Of a DNA stretch of 64,000 bases, positions 19,601-59,819 are shown one piece after another. The DNA is from Heterocephalus glaber (lineage: Eukaryota; Chordata; Mammalia; Rodentia; Bathyergidae). The stretch spans positions 33,632,955 to 33,696,954 of the forward strand of contig NW_004624734.1 of NCBI RefSeq assembly GCF_000247695.1, written 5' to 3'. The translations under genes and the position numbers were made by a program. Numbering within the stretch: the first letter of the stretch is position 1; the number at the start of each line of letters is the position of its first letter. The notes under the pieces are model-generated. The model was not told the origin of the DNA and ran no database searches. It saw only the letters and a program-made list of their open reading frames with translations.

Positions 19601-22600
19601 CCAAAGCAGTGGAGCTACTGGTGGAACTTGCTTCGCTGCAGGTGAGTGGCAGTGGGGACAGCTGTGGAGAGGCTTGGGTGGAGCGCACGTGGGGCTGGAG
19701 TGGCACATGTTATGCGTGTACTTCATACCTAAAGTTTGGATTTCTGAAACAGTGGCTCCTGCAGTTCCCTCTGCTTTTTTGTTTTTGGTACTGGGGATTG
19801 AACTCAGGACCTTGCGCTTGCAAGGCAGGCGACAGAACCACTGAGCTAAATCTGCAGCCCCACGTCTGCTTTTTATTACTAACAAATTGTATGTGCAGTG
19901 GTATAGTTTCACTCTTCACTAGGTGAGAACAGCAACAGTCAAAACTAGATTTAAATGTAAATATAATGTTTGATCATGAAAGCATTTTCTCCCTTTGTGG
20001 CCAGTTCATTATGTAACTAGGTTATTAGGTCATTTTAAAAAACTTTTCCTGGTGTTGTTTATGTCTTCATTTAGTTGACTCAGAAGTAAACAAATTGTAA
20101 TAGCATGGAAATTGTGTTAGCTGTATGGAAGTCTCACATGATTTTTCTCTTTTCTTTAAACGTGCTGAAAAGGTGGTCTTTGGGTTCCTAAATGTTTTTT
20201 ACAAGAGCTGTCTGAGTGGAGCCAAGTGAACAGGACATGATTGGGAAGACTTTGTGCTTATTGTATTAATTTGTCCTCCTACTTTAGACTTCCTTTGTTA
20301 CTCTGGATGAAGCTATTAAGATAACCAACAGGCGTGTAAATGCCATCGAGCACGGTGAGTTGGAGCTGCTGGGAGGTGCCCTGGAGTCACTGCTCCCCAT
20401 TTCTACTCGCTGGACAGCTGCTAGGGCTCAGGCCCTGCACTCCTGGAAGGTGAAGGAGATGGTGCTCCGTGAACAGTGTGAGGAGAGAGCGTGTCAATAG
20501 CACTAGGAGCATAATGAAGGGAGGTCTGTGTGTATGATTTGGGGGTGACAGAGGAAAGGGTGAGTTAAAAATTGTGGACTATCTCATTTCCAGTCACTGA
20601 TACAATTAGGTTGGAAACTATTTGTCAAAAGGCTTAATGTTTTCTTTAGTTCTTTATAATGGTTGAACAGTGTTATCTTTTTGAATATGTTGAATACAGT
20701 GATACCTTAGTTCACCAACACTTGTTTGTGAACAATTTGGTTTTCAAACAGAAGTGTTTGGCACAATTTTGTTTTTGTGTGCGAACTCTGCATTGGGTGA
20801 CGAACACAAACATGGCCATCTTTTCCAGACTCGTGGAACGAATTAAGTTTGTGAAACGAGGTACCACTGTATTTAACTTTAAATTTTTTCCTTTAGGCTG
20901 TTCCCTTTGACTTCTAAAAATAAAATGCTCTTATTTACTTATTTATTGGTTTTTGAGACAGTCTCACTGTGTAGTTAAGACTGACCTCAAACTTGAAGTG
21001 ATCCTCCTCCCCCAGCCTCCCAAGTCTGGGATTACAGGCATATGCCACCACCAAGCCTGGCAAAATAAATTTTTCTATTTGATGCATTTCTTTTCCATCT
21101 CTTTTACTTATTTTAAAAACATGATTGGGTAATATTAAAAATTTGTTTTGCTCAAGAAACTGTTTCCCTTAGAGAAATATTTATTCAATTCTAAGGTTAA
21201 GAAAGGAGCAAAATTTGAAGGAAATTCCTCTGATTGAGGCTCTGTTAAGATTATTTGAAGTGTTTCATTTTTTAAAAATTCAGAAACATTTTTTTTTGGT
21301 GCTGGGGAATAGAACCTAGGCCCTGCTCACGGTAGGCAGGTGCTCTAACACTGAGCTATATTCCCAGCCGGAACTTCTTTGACTGCCTGCTAGTGCCAGG
21401 CCTTGCACATGGGACTATAAGCACAACAAAATGGGTAAAGTTGGCAGTTCTCACCTTCAAGAGAGTTCACATTCTAGAAGCAGACTAGGCAAATTCCATG
21501 TAAAGTAGAACCTAGTGACTCACAAAACTTACAGGATTCTCTCTGATTTTTTTAATGGATTTCTATTACACTGTGGTACAGTGTTATTTATTCATCTTTT
21601 TCAGTATATTCAGCATTGGATCTTTTGTAGTCTAGTATGTTATCCGTGCACAGAAAGGACACTAGAAGGGCACATAGCAAAATATTTACAATAGTTACTT
21701 GTGGGTAGCTGGATTATACTTCAGTTTGTTTTTGTCCTGAAATTCTTTGTGTTAAGTGTATGTTAGCTTTATAATTAGAAAAGATAAGTAACTATTACAC
21801 AAATGAAGACTGTTAATTTGAAACAAGGTGCTTTGACGTACTCACATGTCTGTTTTTTAAACTCTAGTTATTATACCTCGGATTGAACGTACCCTTGCTT
21901 ACATCATCACAGAGCTGGATGAGAGAGAGCGAGAAGAATTCTATAGGTTTGTTGAAATTTGCAGTGATCTTTTTGGTTTTTTTTGTTTTTCATATTCCAA
22001 AGGCTCAATTTGCTGAGTGACCAGTTGGCTTACATGCTTTAGAATTAGCATAGCTTGTGTATTATTCTTTTTTTTTTAATTTAATTTTATTGGTACGTTT
22101 TAGATATACAATATAATGACATTCATCATTGGAAATTTGCACCATTACATAATCTCTCTTGGTTCTTATTTTTCCCCCTTCCCCTGCCCTCCCTTCAACC
22201 CCTCCATCCCTCCCTATTTACAAAGACTTTGTTTCCATTTTTTTCATTTTCTCATATTCCATTCCCTTCTTTCCTTTCCCCTACCCCTCCCACTTCCCCT
22301 TCCCCTTTGCCCCTTTTCTTCCTATTTCACTTGTGTATTATTCTGATAACTGGAAGTAAGAATAATGCTGTAGTTTCCTCCTACCGGCAGATCTGGTTTT
22401 TCATAGTTTCAGTACTTACGGTCAACTGCAATCTGAAAATATTAAATGGGAGATTTGGGAAATGCTAAGTTCTCAGTTGCATGCTGTTCTGAGTAGCAGC
22501 CGGGTCCTGCTCCATCGGGGGGCGGGGGGGGGGATTGTCCTTCTCTGCAGCTGTCTGCACTATATGTGCCACCCTGCTGCCAGCCACTTGGTTGCTGTCT

Positions 22601-23896
22601 TACTTCTCACACCAACCATCAACTGTTGCAGTGCTTGTTAATGTAACCTTCATGTTATGTAATGACAGCACTGCTGCACCAGTTGGTTTAACCTACAGAT
22701 GTAAAACTTGCAGATGCAGAGTATCTAGGAAAAAGCACAGTATATGCAGGATTCGGTGTCAGACCTCCCCTCCAGGTCAGAGTAGATTCCCTGCTGGTAG
22801 CAGGATGACTGTATTGCCAAAGACCATGGAGACTGTTCAGGTTTAGATTGCTGTTTCCTGCATAAAAACTGGAATTAACCAGCAACAGGAGATGGTATAA
22901 AGTATTTGAGCATTATCAAATAGTATAGATCGTGTCATTAGAGAATTAGCACAGTATTTGGAGAGAAATGATGTGCGTGCATGAATTGGTTGTGAAGATT
23001 TAGTCAGTCAGGATAAATCACTTGTGTACGGAACTCATTATACCTGGTTCAGAGAGTGGGTCAGGGTAGGTGAAATCAGGAGTATTTAGGGAAAACTTGT
23101 TCGTCTTTGACCTTGTGTAGCATGAGTATGATGTCAAATCTTAATAATCAAAGGTTAGTTTCTATCTTTCAATGATGTTCAGAGTTGTGGTTACCCAAAT
23201 TTTAATAAAAGAATGCTTAAACTCTGTTCCATTAGGAATGGATTTCCTGTTTATCTATTTATTGATTTTTTTTTTTTTTGAGACAGGGTCTATGTTAGCT
23301 CACGCTGGACTTGAACTATGTAGCCCAGGCTGGCCTTGATCTTGCAGCAATCCTGCCTCAGCCTCCTGAGTGCTGGGATTATAGGCGTGTACCATCATGC
23401 TGAGCTAAATTTATTTAAACCTGGATGGGGGCCTATCTTTTTTTTTTTCATTTGGCTTTTTTGAAACAGGTTCTCACTATGTAGCTCAGATTGGCCTTGA
23501 ACAGTGTAGCCCAGGCTGCCTTGAATTTGAAATGATCCTCCTACCTCAGCCTCCAAGTGCTGGGCTTTTATAGGGTTGTGCCACCATTCCCAGCTCAAAT
23601 GTTTTTTAAAAAAATGAGTTATAAATTAAATTGAAATGGGAGTATCAGTTTTTGTTCTAGTTGTACATGTTCATTGTTGTCCTTGTAAAACTCAGAAAAA
23701 GCAAATCTACTTAGTACTGAAATGGCTTTCAGAAAATTTCCCTCAATCCTATAGGTTAAAGAAGATACAGGAGAAGAAAAAGATTCTCAAGGAAAAATCT
23801 GAGAAGGACTTGAAGCAACGGATGGCAGCTGGTGAGGTGATGGAGCCTGCTAACCTTCTAGCAGAGGAGAAGGACGAAGATCTTCTGTTTGAATAG
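8050..23896 (+). CDS. ATP6V1D: V-type proton ATPase subunit D (complete, 9 exons)
   Basis: Subunit D is part of the central rotor stalk (with F) of the cytosolic V1 sector. It transmits rotation from the ATP-hydrolysing A3B3 ring to the membrane V0 ring to acidify lysosomes, endosomes and secretory organelles. Nine exons join in frame: 8050-8090, 13118-13235, 16893-16972, 18690-18757, 19114-19158, 19538-19641, 20288-20354, 21868-21946 and 23755-23896. They total 744 bp, or 247 aa plus TAG, the family's usual length. The protein begins [20 protein letters not shown] and ends [10 protein letters not shown]. The N- and C-terminal helices (about 1-75 and 160-215) form the coiled coil, and the middle segment contains the GLARGGEQ loop. 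All introns are GT-AG. Upstream is the shared promoter with EIF2S1; downstream it converges on PALS1. Confidence 0.98.
8091..13117 (+). other. ATP6V1D intron 1 contents
   Basis: Contents: an L2-like fragment (about 8690-8770); ID, plus (about 8938-9012); B1, minus (about 9228-9375); old tRNA-type SINE, plus (about 9583-9660); B1, plus (about 10480-10617) with a 34-A run (10618-10651); ID, plus (about 10652-10730); ID, minus (11428-11502); an old SINE, plus (about 11930-12010); an L1-like fragment, minus (about 12400-12600); an old SINE, minus (about 12610-12685); and a U2 fragment at 12717-12750. The open frames in 9765-11191 are not supported as genes. Confidence 0.7.
12717..12750 (-). pseudogene. 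3'-truncated U2 snRNA retropseudogene
   Basis: Read on the minus strand from 12750, the 34 bases start ATCGCTTATCAGCCTTCTGG and match nucleotides 1-34 of U2 snRNA with three mismatches (U2 positions 8, 11 and 17). The match includes the GCTAAGATCAAGTGT segment that pairs with U6 and with the branch-site region. It is flanked exactly by the 14-bp direct repeat GGGTAGATTATTTT (12703-12716 and 12751-12764), a target-site duplication. There is no A tail. It is non-functional: the Sm site and later stem-loops are absent. Confidence 0.92.
13118..13235 (+). CDS. ATP6V1D: ATP6V1D exon 2
   Basis: The acceptor is TTCTGCAG; the donor is GTGGGA after GAG, which is non-optimal at +3 to +6. The exon gives one base plus 39 codons, [20 protein letters not shown] through ILKKIIE, the start of the long N-terminal helix. 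Confidence 0.96.
13236..16892 (+). other. ATP6V1D intron 2 contents
   Basis: Contents: an old tRNA-type SINE, minus (about 13330-13400); a GT microsatellite; an L2-like fragment (about 13810-13890); B1 copies, minus (about 13893-14010, 14715-14790, 14965-15065, 15605-15760 and 16018-16160) and plus (about 14818-14945 and 15325-15470); L1 fragments, minus (about 15070-15320, 15485-15590 and 15840-16000); ID, plus (about 16306-16380); and an old SINE, minus (about 16600-16670). Confidence 0.7.
13624..13678. repeat. (TG)n microsatellite
   Basis: About 27 TG units, with interruptions (CACGCG) near the 3' end. The 60-70-codon open frames on both strands here are dinucleotide-repeat artefacts. Confidence 0.97.
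16893..16972 (+). CDS. ATP6V1D: ATP6V1D exon 3
   Basis: The acceptor is TTTTCCAG; the donor is GTAAAA. The 80-bp exon encodes [20 protein letters not shown] and FTAGDF plus two bases of Ser. The match to the V-ATPase D family is unambiguous. Confidence 0.96.
16973..18689 (+). other. ATP6V1D intron 3
   Basis: Mostly unique intronic sequence. It has an old tRNA-type SINE, minus (about 17880-17945) and an adjoining B1, minus (about 17955-18070). An L1-like fragment is possible at about 17100-17370. No gene is supported. Confidence 0.6.
18690..18757 (+). CDS. ATP6V1D: ATP6V1D exon 4
   Basis: The acceptor is TTTTACAG; the donor is GTAACT. The 68 bp complete the split Ser codon, then encode [22 protein letters not shown] plus one base. 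Confidence 0.96.
18758..19113 (+). other. ATP6V1D intron 4
   Basis: A short intron of 356 bp with no recognisable repeat or gene. The open frame on the minus strand is not supported. Confidence 0.7.
19114..19158 (+). CDS. ATP6V1D: ATP6V1D exon 5 (45-bp small exon)
   Basis: The acceptor is TTTAACAG; the donor is GTAAGT. At only 45 bp it is among the smallest coding exons here. It encodes [14 protein letters not shown] within the middle domain of the subunit, bounded by split codons (phase 1 at both ends), so its skipping would remain in frame. Confidence 0.95.
19159..19537 (+). other. ATP6V1D intron 5
   Basis: 379 bp of unique-looking intronic sequence. No repeat or gene is recognised. Confidence 0.65.
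19538..19641 (+). CDS. ATP6V1D: ATP6V1D exon 6
   Basis: The acceptor is CTTTCAG; the donor is GTGAGT. The 104 bp encode [20 protein letters not shown] followed by [14 protein letters not shown]. The GLARGG segment is a highly conserved part of the subunit. Confidence 0.96.
19642..20287 (+). other. ATP6V1D intron 6
   Basis: Contains one ID SINE, minus (about 19787-19860). The remainder is unique intronic sequence. Several 70-116-codon open frames here run through exon 6 or the SINE and are not genes. Confidence 0.7.
20288..20354 (+). CDS. ATP6V1D: ATP6V1D exon 7
   Basis: The acceptor is ACTTTAG; the donor is GTGAGT. The 67 bp encode [22 protein letters not shown] plus one base of the C-terminal helix. 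Confidence 0.96.
20355..21867 (+). other. ATP6V1D intron 7
   Basis: Holds a TIR transposon relic (20697-20869), a B1, minus (about 20945-21065) and an old tRNA-type SINE, minus (about 21297-21370). Otherwise it is unique intronic sequence. Confidence 0.7.
20697..20869. mobile_element. Non-autonomous TIR DNA transposon relic (Tc1/mariner-pogo type)
   Basis: The left end reads CAGTGATACCTTAGTTCACC. The reverse complement of the right end reads CAGTGGTACCTCGTTTCACA. These are imperfect terminal inverted repeats, flanked by TA at 20695-20696 and 20870-20871. The element is 173 bp with no transposase. TA duplication and CAGTG termini suit the Tc1/mariner superfamily, pogo/Tigger branch; the exact family is not assigned. 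Confidence 0.75.
21868..21946 (+). CDS. ATP6V1D: ATP6V1D exon 8
   Basis: The acceptor is ACTCTAG. The donor CTATAG|GTTTGT is weak compared with consensus. The 79 bp encode the end of Val, then [25 protein letters not shown] and two bases of Arg. Translation continues correctly into exon 9, so the donor call is firm. Confidence 0.95.
21947..23754 (+). other. ATP6V1D intron 8
   Basis: Holds an L1 3'-end fragment, minus (about 22070-22330, pyrimidine-rich), a probable Tigger relic (about 22345-22813), and two B1 copies, minus (about 23270-23400 and 23440-23600). The remainder is unique. Confidence 0.65.
22345..22813 (+). mobile_element. Probable Tigger-type DNA transposon relic
   Basis: The segment includes TCAACTGCAATCTGAAAATA and the right-hand end GGATGACTGTA. 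Both resemble remembered Tigger/MER2-type non-coding regions and termini. It is degenerate, and the boundaries are approximate. Confidence 0.45.
23755..23896 (+). CDS. ATP6V1D: ATP6V1D exon 9 (terminal coding exon)
   Basis: The acceptor is CCTATAG. One base plus 46 codons and TAG encode [20 protein letters not shown], then a short linker and the acidic tail [10 protein letters not shown]. The basic-to-acidic C-terminus is typical of the subunit. Confidence 0.97.
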
Positions 23897-24625
23897 TCTT
23901 TTCTGTTCTGCTGCTTTCGGAAACCCAGCATGGCTCCATTTAAATTCAGTGTGTAGGTTTGGTATGTGTGGGTATTTGTATTTTGGCCTAAGAATTTCAC
24001 CAATTGTAAAATTTACCTGGATGTCTGATTTATGGGATTACTTTTGCAGAATCATGACTCAGCAACCATTTATCATAGGCAAATGAGATTTGTAAAGTTG
24101 CTCCATGCTCGCAGGCTTTACTTGCTGGAGTGTCACATGGCTATTTATATCTGTGTCACATGTGACCCATTTACCAAGCATTTTAAGAAGTACCCTTTAG
24201 GAAACATTAGTGGTCTCAGGTCAGCTGCTGTGAAGACCTGCGTTCCTACCCCACTTGGAAATCTTGGCACATATTTGAGATGCCACAGCCACCTGTGTCG
24301 CCATGGTACATCTCAAGCTTTGTGAAAATCTGCACTTTTTTTTCCCTTGCATGACATCTGTCCTGTCTTGGGAGCAGTTTTGCCAATTTAAATATGACTG
24401 TTATACACAGAGTAAAATGATTGAAAATATTTTGTTCTTTTTATTATTCATTTACTGAGAGTAATAGTCATGTTTTACACTTAGATCAGTGACCATATTG
24501 CCATCCACAGATTTCTCTGTAGACCCCTCGTGAGTAGCCTTTTTTATTCCATTTATTAAGGTTTATTAAAAGGCTTACTTTTTAGACAACTGCATTTAGG
24601 TACTAATAAATGATTGCCAGTGAGT
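23897..24625 (+). other. ATP6V1D: ATP6V1D 3'UTR with poly(A) signal
   Basis: A repeat-free stretch after the TAG. AATAAA at 24605-24610 predicts cleavage near 24620-24630. Other candidate signals (AATAAA near 25373 and 25688) lie beyond SINE and MIR insertions, so the first is preferred. The end is inferred. Confidence 0.6.
24605..24610 (+). terminator. ATP6V1D: Poly(A) signal, ATP6V1D
   Basis: Canonical AATAAA about 710 bp after the stop codon, at the end of the repeat-free tract. Confidence 0.55.
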
Positions 24626-26780
24626 TAAGAGGGCTTCATGCTTCGTAGTCTGAAAATACTAATTTTATGTGGTATCTTTTTACTGTAAGTAGTAATAACC
24701 TGCTTTCATGTATGAAGACAAGGCACTTGAGTGGCTGTATCAGACAGTGACTGAGGTTTTAGAGCTGTTTCATGATTACGCAGCCTTCTTTTTTTTAAAG
24801 AAACAGGGTATTGCTGTATAGTTCAAGCTGGCCTGGAATTCACTATGTAGCTCAGGCTGCCTTAGCTTCCTGAGTGCTGGAATTACAGGTGTGTGTCATG
24901 AAGCCTGTTTTTGTTTTAAACTCAGCCTCTCTTGCCAGCAGTTCTGGTATTTGGGGCATGACTGGCCATGGAATTGCTCTTAGTTATGGGACACCAGCCT
25001 TGTTTTTAATCAACTAATAGCATAGTCTAGGCTTTTTAAAGTACTAATGAGTTTTAACACTTGCTGTAAAGTGACAGGTCTTAGTTTTGTCCAAGGCACT
25101 ATTTATTGTATTTTCTCATCTCATCACAATAACTACAAATATACAAATTTTATTCCTCATCTCCTGGAGGAAAAATTTGAGGCACAGGGGGCTTAAGTAA
25201 TTGTTAGTAGGTTAAAAAGCTAGAGAATGGTGAATCCAGGGTTTAAAGTAGTCTACCTTCAGTTCCACACCCTGAACTTTCATCCTTCATTTAAAAACTA
25301 CAGTATTGAAAGCTAGGATGGGGGGTCTGTCCTGGAGGAGGTGATCTGTAGTTAACCTATTGTTGCTCACAGAATAAAACCTCAGATTTCAGTAGTGATT
25401 GGAAAATTAGTAACTGAATTTACCAGTATTTTAAAAATAGGTAACATAAGATGTTTTAACATTTTCCAACACCCTGGTGAGAAGCAAATTCTACCATTTC
25501 CATTTTGTAGAGAAGGAAAGTAAGGCTTAAATAAGGTAAAATAGCATAGCTCAAATTACGAATCAAGTGGATCTTGATTTCAGAGGGTTGGTCCTTAAAC
25601 ATTATGAATTGCTTTTCTAGGAGGCAAAAATTTAATCTGAAGGCAGGGGTAGAGAGCCATATTAGTGTTTTTTTTTCTCATGTAGTAAATAAAGCATCCA
25701 CCTTAAAGCACTGACTCGAGAAATCTAGATTCCTTCTGTGGTTTCTTAAAGTGCTGGGATTTATTTATTGGTGTGGGTTAAACTGTCTATAAAACTGAAG
25801 ATTGGGCTGGGGATTTAGCTCAGTGGTTCCGCTGCCTGCCTCACAAGTGCAAGGACCCGAGTTCGATCCCTGGTACCAAACAAACAAAACCCTGAAGATT
25901 ATTTTAAGATCTGGTGTTTGTTAAAAAGAAATTAGTATGCTGGGTTGATGGAACACACCTGTAATACCACACTTGGGAGGCTAAGACAGAGGGATCATGA
26001 GTTCGAGGCCAGCCTGGACTTCATAGTGAAGCCCTGTCTCAAAACAAATACAAAAACAAAACAGTGGACAGAGAATTTGTTGTGTGGAGTTGGAGTGATG
26101 TGATCCACAGGCGATGGGGATAGGTCAGGAACAGAAAGCTAGATTGGGGTTATAGGCGTCTGGGTACATATTAAACTTGTTGGTATATGAATGATTTGTA
26201 TCCTTTGAAAGACAGAGTAGAAAAAAAGGGGAGAGCGTCTACTGTGTTTTTGCCTTGCCATAGGTCTAGCAATGTAGCCAGCTGACTATGGATGCAAACC
26301 TCTGAAAATACCTTCCCTCCTTTGGCGGGAGGGAGGGGGTGGGACAGTATGCACGTATTTGCCAACAGTGCACATCGTGTTCTGTTTCTCAAATCCCTGG
26401 GTCACTTAAGTCTGCTTGAGTACAGTATTAGATCTCTCCTTCCCCTGCAGACTCATGCTTTGTACTAGCAGTTTGACATTTAGGGAACAGGACCTACCTA
26501 TTTCTGTGACAACACATACTCCCTCCCTCACAGCAAACAGCAGGTTAACGTGTAATTTGTTCCAGCCAAAGATTCCAGTGGTCTCTGGCAAACACTTGGG
26601 AGAGCAGTCATTTTATGTGTGGGAATCCTGAATGGCAATGGACTAAAAACAACAAGAGAAAAGTACTCAGTGGCTTTTATGTGAAATATAATTTTTAAAT
26701 TTTTGCAATACAGTGTGCAGTATGACATTTCAAAATAAAGAGTGTAGATACAGGATAAGAGTACAAATGGGGATTAACAA
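24626..26780. other. Intergenic gap between convergent ATP6V1D and PALS1
   Basis: About 2.1 kb separates the two 3' ends. It contains a B1, minus (about 24792-24905), MIR relics (about 25110-25290 and 25440-25600), an ID, plus (25804-25880) and a B1, plus (about 25935-26050). No gene is supported; the open frames at 26171-26728 have no recognisable homology. Confidence 0.6.
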
Positions 26781-26800
26781 CAGATGCCAGAATGGTTACC

Positions 26801-26806
26801 TTTATT
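26801..26806 (-). terminator. PALS1: Candidate poly(A) signal, PALS1
   Basis: AATAAA on the minus strand about 2.65 kb beyond the stop codon. Confidence 0.5.
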
Positions 26807-28331
26807 AAGGCTAAATCCCTGGTTAATATTTTCCACACACATTCATAAAATTACATTCAAATCATTCCTTATCAATACTTATTCCTTAGGGCATGAGAAA
26901 AGGTAAAAAAATCCAGACATTAATTTTCATAGAAAGCAAATCTGGATTAATCTAAATACTATATTCTTCCATTTGTTCTGACTCATGAAAATTTAGGAAA
27001 TGAAGATACTTCCTTATTTAGATTTCTTAAGTACATTTCATCAACTTGTAATAAGTGGTTCAGGCCTTCCTGACACTGCAGTTTCCAGGTAGAACTGCTG
27101 AGGGACAGGAAGTAGAACTGGCCAGAGAAGTTGTACAGCTAGGTGTATAGCAAGGCTTTTTCCCATTGTAGAAGTCAACACAACTCAAGTTTTCACTTTC
27201 TTTAGGGATTGCTGAACATAAGCACATTTGTATCGGTAGGATTTAGAACAGACTGAGACATAAACATTTCTATCCTTCAACCACTGTGAATGAGGAAGGA
27301 GAGAACTTCTGGGCTTCAGTGACCCTGAAAATATATTACCTTACAGTTCCTAGAAGTGGCATCATGGCATGTGTCTTGTATAGGATGTCTATGAAAGCCA
27401 CGTGCCTAAGTCTTTATAGGACATAGCCCTACCGGCGGCCCTAAGTTGGCAGGTGGCACAATAGCCACTCACTGACACTAAAACCTCGCGTGAACCTAAC
27501 ATAAACTGTAAGTATTGAAAATACTTATCAGTTACAATATACAGGTCACAAAACTCCACTGTCAACCACAGACTGCCTTTCATTCCTGAGAAAGTAAACT
27601 GTAGAAAACTGAAAAGATTAAGTGCTAAGTATATTCCTCAGTTCTCAAATCTGAAAATGGGTGTGATCTTTGTATTTTCCTGCTACAAGCTGGAGTGTTT
27701 CAGACCTGAGGAGAGGGTAGGCACAGCATCCCTTTCCTCGACCCACAAATGTTACTTTTCTTCCTAAGGAACATTATCTTGAAAATATTTCCAAATAAGA
27801 CATACTCCCCATCAACTAAAAGAGGCCATGCAAATTTGAACAGAAAAGGCAACACACAAACTGATTACATTTGTTCCAATAAAATTATGTAGAAGAGAAA
27901 AAACTACTATATACATGATAGTGAGACTACCTCATTAATAACAATTGCTTGTGTTAAATTAAGTGATAAGTCAGTATTATTCCAGTGTTTAGCTTTGGGA
28001 ACAGGAAATGTAGCTAAAGTCATCATAAAAATAAAAAGGCATTCATATTTGAGGTTGTCACACATCCTACTGTCCTTAAAGGCCTGAAAGATGACAAATT
28101 AACTTTCCATGCCAATTACAATTTTAAAGCTATGGCTATAGAGACAGTATAAAAATCATGTTAGCTTAAAAGCTGTTGCATTCTGGTCATAAAGCAGATC
28201 TTGTTAGGAGAAAAACTTGTTTCTATATGCCTAATAACTTTTTCCTCCAATTCCTTTTCCTAAAATGTTCAAATGACTTTCAGGTCATCCTTTCCTTCTG
28301 ATCTCAAAGTCAGTTGTCATGCTGTTCCCCT

Positions 28332-28370
28332 AGTGTGTGCGTGTGTGTGCGTGTGTGTGTGTGTGTGTGT
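28332..28370. repeat. (TG)n microsatellite in the PALS1 3'UTR
   Basis: About 19 TG units with GC interruptions. It reads as (CA)n in the PALS1 transcript. Confidence 0.95.
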
Positions 28371-29450
28371 AATTTTATTCCAATGCTGAACAAGTATTAT
28401 CAATGATCATTGATCTATTAAATATTAGTATACAGTACAGCAGCTATATTCATCAACATAATTCCAGTTATTTACAGATGTAGCACAGTTAGACAAATAC
28501 TGTGCTCATATGTAAAAATGCAAAAACTGTGAAATGTGTTATGTCCTCCCAAGTACATAAAAAACTATTTGCATTATGAAGAAACACTGTACCTTATACA
28601 TTCTGTTGTACTCTTCAGATCAGAGAAAGGAAGCAAGGCTATCAAATCACTTGCAAAAATTTCACAAAATTGTAACTTTAAAAAGATCAGCATATTTTGT
28701 ATACTTTTAACTACATTAGAGTCTGCTGAGTATGTGGTCTGATCCACAAAGCTGAAGTTAAAAAAAACCTGAGACTTCTAATGGAATTTTTGTTTTTAGA
28801 GTTAGAAGACATCCAGATGAATTCAAGGCTTAACAAGTAGCTCAAACCAAAGTGGCAACATTTTTCTTCTTTTTTTCAGAAAGTTCTTGTTTTTGGTACT
28901 GGGGATCAAACTTGGGACCTTGCAGCACCACTGAGCTAAATCCCCGGCCCTCAGAAAGTACTTCTGATGGGTAAACCAGTCTCTTAAGCAACTGCTGTTT
29001 TGCCCAGTGCACAGAAGCACAGTTCCCCCAAATATTCCCAAGAAGTCATTTAAGTTAATGTTAAATAATGTCAATATTTGTAACTATGTGAGCCATGGAT
29101 TACTGCGTATATACATACAAATTTTTCACAGAAGTATGACCAAGCAGAAAAGATGTAGTTAGGTGATTAATAAAGTTTTAACAGGATAAAATGGAACTGC
29201 TGTTGAAAGCTTCCATTTTAAAATCACCAAAGGAGGCAAGAGTCCCTAAAGCCATGTGTAGAGCATAAAGAATGCTGTGCACAAATTGCCTATGGGGACT
29301 TTCTTTTCACAAGTTTAAGAGATCTAATAACAGGTCTGTATCTTATCCTGCCGCCTCCCACCTTATCTTCCATCTTGCAGAAGTATCGGCCACCTTCATA
29401 TTGGCAGTTTGCCATAACAAGTCTACTACTGCCACAGAATGACTGTTCCT

Positions 29451-59819
<30,369 letters not shown>

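Larger units (their letters stand above)
26785..29450 (-). other. PALS1: PALS1 3'UTR
   Basis: About 2.67 kb of sequence directly after the PALS1 stop. It has almost no SINEs (one ID fragment, minus, about 28895-28950), unlike the flanks. A minus-strand AATAAA (TTTATT at 26801-26806) gives a plausible end near 26785. It includes a (CA)n run in mRNA sense at 28332-28370. The length agrees with a long UTR as in human, but the end is inferred. Confidence 0.6.

Noticed and set aside
22116..22468. Overlapping open frames rich in Pro, Phe and Ser
   Set aside because: They come from the pyrimidine-rich strand of an L1 3' end; low complexity.
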